Positions 35,412 to 39,772 of a stretch of 39,772 bases of DNA are shown piece after piece (the stretch's first letter is position 1; each line of letters opens with the position of its first letter). Both the position numbers and the translations under genes were made by a program. The DNA is from an uncultured Verrucomicrobia subdivision 3 bacterium. Its GTDB lineage: Bacteria; Verrucomicrobiota; Verrucomicrobiia; Limisphaerales; UBA11358. The notes beneath the pieces were generated by a model. The model saw only the letters and a program-made list of their open reading frames with translations, was not told the origin of the DNA and searched no databases. The stretch lies in assembly GCA_903827955.1 (NCBI GenBank), contig CAIKKJ010000105.1, positions 1 through 39,772 of the forward strand. Reading direction: 5' to 3'.

Positions 35412-35845
35412 AAACAAAATTATTCTTCCTCGCGCTGTTGCTCGCGGCGGTGGTTCAGGCGGATCAATACTCGATTGACTGGTATAAAGTCGCCGGCGGT
35501 GGCGGTGCTAGCACCGGCGGCGTGTTCAGCGCCAGCGGCACCATCGGTCAGCCGGACGCGGGCAGCGCGATGAGCGGCGGAAGTTTTTCCGTGACCGGCG
35601 GCTTCTGGAGTCTCATCTCCGTGGTGCAGACGCCCGGCGCGCCGACGTTGTTCATCAACCACACCGGCAATAGCGTCACCGTTTTTTGGCAGGATGTTTC
35701 CGGTTGGAGCCTCCAGCAAAACGCCAGCCTCACCGCACCCGCCGGCTGGTCGGCCAGCGGCGGCGTCGGTCTGGCGAACGGCACCAACAGCGTCACGATT
35801 TCCGCGCCGACGGGAAACCAATTCTTCCGCCTCACGCATCCTTGA
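35408..35845 (+). CDS. Small secreted protein with shared C-terminal module
   Basis: A 145-residue protein. Its ATG overlaps the stop of the gene before it (ATGA), so the two are probably translated together. The signal peptide ends near residue 18 (VVQA). The N-terminal half has the pattern YSIDWYKVAGGGGASTGG, then V-F-S-x-SGTIGQPDAG and SVTGGFW, a motif block I recognise from many Verrucomicrobia and Planctomycetes secreted proteins. The rest is the C-terminal module (WSLQQNASL, tail FFRLTHP), so the protein is essentially a carrier of that module. The role is unknown, but pairing with the glycine-rich protein suggests a two-part surface structure. Confidence 0.82.
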   Translation: MKTKLFFLALLLAAVVQADQYSIDWYKVAGGGGASTGGVFSASGTIGQPDAGSAMSGGSFSVTGGFWSLISVVQTPGAPTLFINHTGNSVTVFWQDVSGWSLQQNASLTAPAGWSASGGVGLANGTNSVTISAPTGNQFFRLTHP

Positions 35846-35896
35846 ATTGAAAAATTAAGTCGCCATCCGCGCCGGCGCGGTTAGATTTTCCGCGCG

Positions 35897-36703
35897 TTGA
35901 AAAAATATCTCCACGTCATCGGCATTGGGTTGCAAAGTAATTTGCAATACCGCGTGAATTATCTTTCGCGCACGCTGTTCAGCTTTATTCCGCTGTTCGC
36001 CATGGTCTCGCTCTGGCGCACCGTCTATCACAGCAACAGCCGGGCAGGGGAGCACAACGGCTTCACCGAGGCGCAGATCATTTTTTATTACCTGCTGGTC
36101 GCCGTGGTGGACGTCTTCACCGCCGTGAACGAAGACGACTGGCAGATCGCCGCTGACATCCGCGAAGGTAACATCAGTCAGTTTTTGTTGAAGCCCGTGG
36201 ATTACCTGACCTACCGGCTCTGCCTGTTTTTTTCCGGGCGACTGGCGTTTGTTGCCGTCGCCTGCATCCCGCTCGGGATTTTCCTGTTGTGTTTTCGCGG
36301 CTATTGCTTGTGGCCGGTGGATAGCACGGCGGCAGTTATATTTCCCGTTTCACTGGTGTTCACGGCGCTGCTGCAATTTTTCATCTCCTACGCCATGGCC
36401 ATGCTGGCGTTCTGGTTTTTGGAGATCACCACCTTCATCTTCATCGTGTTCGCGTTTGAATACATCGCCAGCGGGCATCTATTTCCGCTCGACCTGCTGC
36501 CGCCGGTGGTGAAGCAGTTGATCTATCTCACGCCGTTTCCGTATCAGATGTATTTTCCCATCAGCATCTACATGGGCAAGGTGGCGGGGGCGGAACTCTG
36601 GCGCGGGCTGCTGATCCAAGGTCTGTGGGTATTTGCCGCTTATGGCCTGGCGCGGTTCATGTGGGCGCGCGGGGTGAAAAAATATTCCGCGTTCGGCGGC
36701 TGA
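35897..36703 (+). CDS. ABC-2 type transporter permease
   Basis: A 268-residue protein with TTG start and six predicted membrane helices (about 25-45, 60-80, 110-135, 145-165, 170-195 and 230-250). The start matches the ABC-2 group in which the permease begins with a charged segment and then LQYRVNYLSR, and the cytoplasmic motif D-x-R-E-G-x-[IL]-x-x-[FL]-L-x-KP is visible (IREGNISQFLLKPVDYLTYR). In related operons an ATPase and a second permease lie next to it. None is present here, so partners must be elsewhere or the gene is an orphan. The substrate is unknown. Confidence 0.87.
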   Translation: MKKYLHVIGIGLQSNLQYRVNYLSRTLFSFIPLFAMVSLWRTVYHSNSRAGEHNGFTEAQIIFYYLLVAVVDVFTAVNEDDWQIAADIREGNISQFLLKPVDYLTYRLCLFFSGRLAFVAVACIPLGIFLLCFRGYCLWPVDSTAAVIFPVSLVFTALLQFFISYAMAMLAFWFLEITTFIFIVFAFEYIASGHLFPLDLLPPVVKQLIYLTPFPYQMYFPISIYMGKVAGAELWRGLLIQGLWVFAAYGLARFMWARGVKKYSAFGG

Positions 36704-36724
36704 TCTCGCAGCCAGTGCGAGCAA

Positions 36725-36763
36725 ATAAAAAAACCGCCGGCGCATGACGTTGCCCCGGCGGTT
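36725..36763 (-). terminator. Rho-independent terminator for the fibronectin-III gene
   Basis: A 9-bp stem (36732-36740 with 36755-36763, AACCGCCGG and its complement) is followed on the minus strand by a run of seven T (the A-run at 36727-36733). It lies just past the stop of the minus-strand gene at 36792 and would also stop read-through from the ABC-2 permease gene. Confidence 0.85.
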
Positions 36764-36791
36764 GATGGTTTGATGGGCCTGGCTCAATGCT

Positions 36792-37412
36792 TCACACGAC
36801 CCGCTGGCTGATCGGATCGCTCCAATCGCTGGGGCCGGCGGAACCCACCACATTACACTCCACGTTATACAACACGCCGGGGGTAAGGTTATCAAACGTC
36901 GTGCGCGCGGCGGTGGTCTGGTCCGTCTGCACCACGGTGTTGGGCGCATCGGCGGCGGTCACGCGCCAGTTATAGATGGCTGCGCCGTTCACCGGCGCGG
37001 CGATCGCATAAAGTTCGCCGCTGCGGTCGCCCAGCGTGACCGTCAGACTGCTCGGCGGCTGCAAAACGCCGATGGGCGTGCGATTGGGTTTTTGCGGGGG
37101 AAATCCGCTCGTCAGCAACACGGCCAGGTTGCCATTGCAGGCCACCTGCACATAGCTGGCCAGCTGGCGGAGCAACGCCACCAGCGCGGCGCGCTTCTCA
37201 TTCTTGATGGTGGTCAGGGCCACACCGCCGTTCATGGCATCCGCCACGGCGTTGGCAAAAGCATTTTTTGCCGTCGTGATCACCGCCAGCGTGGGGGCCG
37301 GCGTGGGATAGCTGGCGTTGCCGGTCAGGCCGGTGAGGATGTTTTCTGTGTCAGTGATCAACTGCGCATCGCTGTCGCTGTTGAGGAATGAGATGGAAGG
37401 TTTGATGACCAT
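36792..37412 (-). CDS. Fibronectin type III domain protein
   Basis: A 206-residue protein without a signal peptide. Residues 1-105 form a helical domain (LNSDSDAQLITDTENILTGL, a Pro/Thr-rich loop, then KNEKRAALVALLRQLASYVQ). Residues 115-206 are one fibronectin-III domain (IYNWRVTAADAPN, then TFDNLTPGVLYNVECNVVGS, then WSDPI). I have the impression that this two-part layout is recurrent in environmental bacteria but know no function. Upstream of the ATG is AGAAAG, one of the few Shine-Dalgarno-like leaders in the window. It is near the integron but not within it, and a good terminator follows. It may act as a binding or adaptor protein in the cytoplasm, or be exported by a route without a signal peptide. 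Confidence 0.8.
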   Translation of the reverse strand: MVIKPSISFLNSDSDAQLITDTENILTGLTGNASYPTPAPTLAVITTAKNAFANAVADAMNGGVALTTIKNEKRAALVALLRQLASYVQVACNGNLAVLLTSGFPPQKPNRTPIGVLQPPSSLTVTLGDRSGELYAIAAPVNGAAIYNWRVTAADAPNTVVQTDQTTAARTTFDNLTPGVLYNVECNVVGSAGPSDWSDPISQRVV

Positions 37413-37590
37413 AGTTTTAACTTTCTAACTTACAGGTTACGTTATTAGTTCAGTTACGACATCCGCCGACACACGCCGCCGGACAAAATTTTTGATACCA
37501 AGTTTTGTGCCAACTTTTAGATTGGATTGCGGGATCATATATTCGATGAACGCAACGGTATGGACGCTGCGCGGCAGTCTGTGATTGTAG

Positions 37591-37609
37591 CGGCGGTCTA
37601 TGACCGCCG
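37591..37609. repeat. Short palindrome CGGCGGTC-TAT-GACCGCCG
   Basis: A perfect 8-bp stem with a 3-nt loop in the gene-poor stretch left of the integron. There is no T-run, so it is not a terminator. It is probably part of a dispersed palindromic element. Confidence 0.7.
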
Positions 37610-37703
37610 TGGTTGGCGATAAAAATTACGTCCTGCGGCGCTCACCGGGCGCTGCTGCAAAAAATCCTGCTCCCTCGTGGGGGCGCAGGGTGAATGGATG
37701 GTA

Positions 37704-37726
37704 GGGACAGACCGCCGGGCTGTCCC
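37704..37726. repeat. Short palindrome with arms GGGACAG/CTGTCCC
   Basis: A perfect 7-bp stem around a 9-nt G+C-rich loop, with flanks GTA on the left and CGCCCG on the right. The left flank (GGTAGGG) matches the beginning of the insert at 38299 in the integrase gene, suggesting a common family. Confidence 0.65.
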
Positions 37727-37885
37727 CGCCCGCGCTTTTCAGTCTTCGGCGGGCGGCTGTGAAATGCCACAGGCCGGATGCGGGAGAACCATGGCGATCC
37801 ATTGGCTAAAATCTGCTCGGCCAGACCTGGCGGAAACCCTTGGTTGGTCAAAGCTTTGCCTGCCTAAACCAAGCCAGACTTTTCC

Positions 37886-38047
37886 ATGGTTAAAGCAATG
37901 GTTTCCTTGGTTAAGAAAATGGTTTCCTTGGTTAAGAAAATGGCTGGCCAACCCCTGATTAGGCCTCAATGGGGCAAAAATGAAGCGGCAAAAAACGACC
38001 GCGTGGGAAAATTTTACCGGCCCAAACCATCGAGGTTTCACCGCTAG
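37886..38047 (+). CDS. Small ORF with 21-bp tandem repeats, overlapping the integrase stop
   Basis: A 53-residue ORF: MVKA, then two exact copies of MVSLVKK (21-bp units at 37898-37918 and 37919-37939), then MAGQPL and a basic C-terminus ending [11 protein letters not shown]. Its last four bases overlap the integrase stop on the other strand. The N-terminus would be an amphipathic or membrane-active helix. There is no Shine-Dalgarno motif. The ORF could equally be a chance reading of the tandem repeat, so I treat it as a possible small gene only. Confidence 0.35.
   Translation: MVKAMVSLVKKMVSLVKKMAGQPLIRPQWGKNEAAKNDRVGKFYRPKPSRFHR
37898..37939. repeat. Two tandem 21-bp units
   Basis: Two identical 21-bp copies beginning ATGGTTTCCTTGG are followed by a third partial start (ATGG) at 37940 and preceded by a related ATGGTTAAAGCA. 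There are no spacers, so this is not a CRISPR array. Confidence 0.85.
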
Positions 38048-39135
38048 GTGTCCAACGGACTCCGCACGCCCAGCCCCGGCTTCTGCATCACATGCGTATA
38101 AATCTGCGTCGTGGAAACATCCTTGTGCCCCAACAAATCCTGCACCGTCCGGATGTCATAGCCATTCTCCAACAGATGCGTGGCAAAGGAATGCCGCAAC
38201 GTGTGCGGCGTGACCGCCTTGGCAATGCCCGCCCGCACCGCTGCCGCCTTCACCGCCCGCTGCACATTCATCTCATTCACATGATGCCGCCGTAAAATGG
38301 TAGGGCGTGCCACTCCGTGCGCGCCGTGTGGCCTTGTCTCCGGGTCCACCGCCAACCCTTTAGCCGGAAACACCCACTGCCAAATCCACTCCCGCTCCGC
38401 CTTGGGATACTTTGTGCGCAACGCCCCCGGTAACCACACCGCCCCGCAACCCGCCGCCAAATCCTGCTCATGCAAAATCTTCACCCGTTCCAAATGCTGT
38501 TGGAGTTCAAGCTTTAGCTTGTCTGGCAACATCGTCACCCGATCCTTAAAACCTTTGCCATCGTGAACCACCACCTGATTCCGTTCAAAATCCAAATCTT
38601 TGACGCGCAACCGCAGCCCCTCCATCAGCCGCAGCCCCGTGCCATAAAGTAACCGTGCAATTAACGCCGGCGTCCCCTCCATCACCGTCAACAACCGCTG
38701 CACCTCCCCCTTGCTCAACACCACCAGCACCTTGGGCCGCCGCAACGGACGCTCCACCGCCCCCAGCTCATCAAACGGCTGATGCAATACTTCCCGATAC
38801 AGAAACACCAGCGCGTTCAAGGCCTGATTCTGTGTTGCCGCCGCCACCTTTTTATGGGTCGTCAGATGCGATAAAAACGCCTCAATCTCCGGCTTACCCA
38901 TTTCCCTTGGATGCCGCCAGGTTTTCTCCCTCGCCCCCTCGGGGGAGAGGGCCGGGGTGAGGGGGCCACCACCCCGATGAAACGCCAAAAACTGCCGAAT
39001 CCAAACCCAATAAGCCTCCTCCGTGCGCAGCGAAAACTGTTTAAACCGCATCACCTCGCGCACCTGCTCCCGCAAACGCAGCTTGGGATTGGGCCGAAAG
39101 CCCTCCCCACGTTTTGAGGTATTTGCTGCTTCCAT
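38044..39135 (-). CDS. intI: Integron integrase (tyrosine recombinase) with two palindromic in-frame inserts
   Basis: Site-specific recombinase that moves gene cassettes between attC and attI. I place the start at 39135 ([11 protein letters not shown]); the frame is open to 39171. The protein has 363 residues against the usual 320-340. The catalytic set is present: Arg169 ([10 protein letters not shown]), His311 and Arg314 (PHTLRHSF), His337 (LLGHKDV) and Tyr346 (TQIYTHVM). The IntI-specific extra domain is clear ([20 protein letters not shown] and RRHHVNE). Residues about 55-73 ([15 protein letters not shown]) and 268-280 ([11 protein letters not shown]) are Gly/Pro/Arg-rich inserts that ordinary IntI lack, encoded by palindromic repeats. 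Catalytic residues lie outside both inserts. The orientation, divergent from the cassette, is the classical arrangement. Confidence 0.93.
   Translation of the reverse strand: MEAANTSKRGEGFRPNPKLRLREQVREVMRFKQFSLRTEEAYWVWIRQFLAFHRGGGPLTPALSPEGAREKTWRHPREMGKPEIEAFLSHLTTHKKVAAATQNQALNALVFLYREVLHQPFDELGAVERPLRRPKVLVVLSKGEVQRLLTVMEGTPALIARLLYGTGLRLMEGLRLRVKDLDFERNQVVVHDGKGFKDRVTMLPDKLKLELQQHLERVKILHEQDLAAGCGAVWLPGALRTKYPKAEREWIWQWVFPAKGLAVDPETRPHGAHGVARPTILRRHHVNEMNVQRAVKAAAVRAGIAKAVTPHTLRHSFATHLLENGYDIRTVQDLLGHKDVSTTQIYTHVMQKPGLGVRSPLDT
38296..38334. repeat. Palindromic insert two in intI
   Basis: About 39 bp starting near GGTAGGGCGTGCCACTCCGT, encoding residues about 268-280 on the minus strand, inside the IntI-specific domain just before RRHH. 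The imperfect stem is GGCGCGC with GCACGCCC. Its layout parallels the larger element in the glycosylase gene. Confidence 0.7.
38917..38973. repeat. Palindromic insert one in intI
   Basis: About 57 bp encoding residues about 55-73 on the minus strand. The central stem 38928-38938 with 38941-38951 pairs 10 of 11 positions around a 2-nt loop. Read on the minus strand it runs CCCCCTCACCCCGGCCCTCT, the same family as the intergenic element at 17347-17408. The length is a multiple of three and there is no stop. Confidence 0.85.
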
Positions 39136-39241
39136 AATAATTCTTGTTTTAACCAAAATACCAGTGGACACAACTCAAAAAAGCGATTACAACAGCAAAC
39201 ATGGAAAGTGATAAACCACGAAAGTGTGGTTCACTATTATG
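39136..39241. promoter_or_regulatory. Putative attI region with promoter for cassette and intI
   Basis: The 105 bp between the intI start and the first cassette boundary should contain attI and the divergent promoters. It includes an inverted repeat AACCAC/GTGGTT (39214-39231), possibly part of an integrase-binding site. On the minus strand, TTGTGT-16 bp-TAAAAC is a candidate intI promoter, though weak. The right edge is the recombination point G|TTAGGC at 39241/39242. Exact attI limits cannot be read by eye. Confidence 0.55.
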
Positions 39242-39692
39242 TTAGGCGTCTTATGATTGCGCTCGCTGACATTATCGCCGATGAGCTTGCAAAGCCTGAT
39301 GGTCATATCCTTCAGGATCGGTTACTTCAGGCGATGTTCATGTTTGAGCGTTTCCGTGGCATTAATGCCGGTTGGCGGGATATAGTTTCAGAGGTTGCGG
39401 AGGCGGATGTTAGTCCAGATGCTATCAGTCGTCTCGCACAGGCGCTACGGACATTCATACTTACTCACAAGCATCACCCTGATATTGGGTCAGCGATTTT
39501 TGCTCTCGGCAAGCTTCGAGCTGATGAGGATGCAGCTTTATTTGAAGCGGTGCTCAAGGATAGCAGCGAGTATGGCACGTTTGCTCGTGAGCAGGCACAG
39601 TTTATTTTGAATGTGATTTGACCATGAACCAGACGCCTAACAAGATTAGATGAGAAGGCAGACCACTGACGCAATGATGCGTTGGTGCTAAA
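39241..39692 (+). mobile_element. First integron gene cassette
   Basis: The unit runs from the junction at GTTAGGCGTC (39241) to the proposed attC end near 39693 and carries the 122-residue ORF. The 10-bp complementarity between the left core and inverse core GACGCCTAAC (39632-39641) is what is expected for R' and R'' of one cassette. Its position next to a divergent intI supports the call. Confidence 0.7.
39253..39621 (+). CDS. Integron cassette protein, unrecognised
   Basis: A 122-residue protein starting at 39253, 11 bp inside the cassette after G|TTAGGC. The same frame opens upstream at 39208, but that start lies in the attI region. I do not recognise the protein. It is predominantly helical and acidic. 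Its C-terminal half (HPDIGSAIFALGKLRADEDA, then ALFEAVLKDSSE) has the spacing of one or two HEAT-like helical repeats. There is no signal peptide or membrane segment. Base composition is visibly more A+T-rich than in the neighbouring genes, consistent with recent transfer. Such cassette genes often encode stress, phage-defence or toxin-antitoxin functions, but nothing here allows a choice. Confidence 0.8.
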   Translation: MIALADIIADELAKPDGHILQDRLLQAMFMFERFRGINAGWRDIVSEVAEADVSPDAISRLAQALRTFILTHKHHPDIGSAIFALGKLRADEDAALFEAVLKDSSEYGTFAREQAQFILNVI

Positions 39693-39699
39693 GTTTGCC
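39635..39699 (+). other. attC site (59-base element) of the first cassette, right end degenerate
   Basis: It begins with the inverse core GCCTAAC (39635-39641, RYYYAAC), the exact complement of the core GTTAGGC at 39241-39247; the match extends to 10 nt with GACGCCTAAC. The interior folds: CACTGACGCA and TGCGTTGGTG pair over 10 positions (two G-T wobbles) around ATGA, and TTAG (39646-39649) pairs with CTAA (39688-39691). The expected right core would be GTTTGCC (39693-39699), which fits GTTRRRY at only five of seven positions. So the left half is secure and the right boundary is tentative. Confidence 0.6.
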
Positions 39700-39700
39700 T

Positions 39701-39772
39701 ATGAAAACCACTACTAAAAAAACCAGTCCTACTCCGTCCGTCGTATCCACCTCCACGCCTGCTGTTGTCAGC
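39701..39772 (+). CDS. Start of a Thr/Ser/Pro-rich ORF, runs off the window
   Basis: An ATG at 39701 opens 24 codons to the window edge, reading MKTTTKKTSPTPSVVSTSTP and on. The low-complexity Thr/Ser/Pro stretch looks like an N-terminal linker. It begins one base past the tentative right core of the attC, so it may be the gene of a second cassette. It could also be the first non-integron gene. Too little is visible for any function. Confidence 0.5.
   Translation, partial: MKTTTKKTSPTPSVVSTSTPAVVS

Larger units (their letters stand above)
37413..37885. other. Gene-poor stretch with palindromic repeats
   Basis: About 470 bp without a convincing gene. It holds CGGCGGTC/GACCGCCG with a 3-nt loop (37591-37609) and a GGGACAG/CTGTCCC stem (37704-37726). 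Both look like dispersed G+C-rich palindromes of the sort that occupy other gaps here. This is the junction between the core region and the integron. Confidence 0.6.

Noticed and set aside
1-35845. PEP-CTERM/exosortase sorting tails on the secreted proteins
   Set aside because: None of the C-termini has a P-E-P motif followed by a membrane helix and basic residues. They share a different tail.
37898-37939. Possible CRISPR array
   Set aside because: The two 21-bp units are directly adjacent with no spacers, and no cas gene is present.
39208-39252. Earlier start for the cassette ORF
   Set aside because: It lies upstream of the G|TTAGGC recombination point, in the attI region. The cassette's own ATG is at 39253.

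Overview
The window looks like a chromosomal segment of a Verrucomicrobiota bacterium, most likely of the Pedosphaera/Limisphaera type. This is inferred from protein style rather than from a marker gene. The indicators are Asn/Thr-rich secreted proteins with Ig-like and autotransporter-type beta repeats, a pseudopilin with the [20 protein letters not shown] start and an H-x9-DG type tail, short G+C-rich palindromes scattered in and between genes, and translation starts that mostly lack a Shine-Dalgarno motif. No rRNA, tRNA or CRISPR array was found.

Layout. 1-2203: 3' part of a secreted Ig-like protein, then a convergent YggT-family membrane protein. 2272-4776 (minus): succinyl-CoA synthetase genes sucC and sucD with a VOC/glyoxalase-fold gene between them, apparently one operon. 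4885-6551: secreted cell-wall amidase and ATP:cob(I)alamin adenosyltransferase. 6837-14276: a 1300-residue autotransporter-repeat protein, a strong terminator, and a secreted GH57-type enzyme with a CBM25-like domain. 14313-16378: a NarL-type two-component system. 16391-19664 (minus): an OGG1-like DNA glycosylase and a PAP2-GT39 fusion. 19780-28641: an alpha-glucan region with two secreted GH13 enzymes, a four-module putative glucan-binding protein, a pseudopilin and an SGNH-TPR protein. 28645-34002: nucleotide-sugar dehydrogenase, small cytochrome c, Cys-rich membrane protein, a haem-sensor/cyclase gene pair and thioredoxin reductase. 34182-37412: two overlapping secreted-protein genes, an ABC-2 permease and a fibronectin-III protein. 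37413-39772: a repeat-rich stretch and then an integron, with integrase IntI on the minus strand, a putative attI, a first cassette bounded by GTTAGGCGTC/GACGCCTAAC, and the beginning of a further ORF.

How it fits together. Three secreted glycoside hydrolases, a CBM25-like domain and a protein with four FNGW-type modules point to extracellular breakdown of starch- or glycogen-like polymers. The two-component system directly after the GH57 gene may regulate it (inference). Six secreted proteins, including the GH57 and one GH13 enzyme, share a C-terminal module ending in a [YF]-[FY]-[RE] tail, which may be a sorting or anchoring signal.

Most unusual features: (i) palindromic repeats that entered coding sequence without breaking the frame, once in the DNA glycosylase and twice in the integron integrase; (ii) the integron with an unrecognised cassette protein; (iii) a transmembrane c-haem sensor translationally coupled to a soluble class III cyclase that carries a tandem C-terminal repeat.
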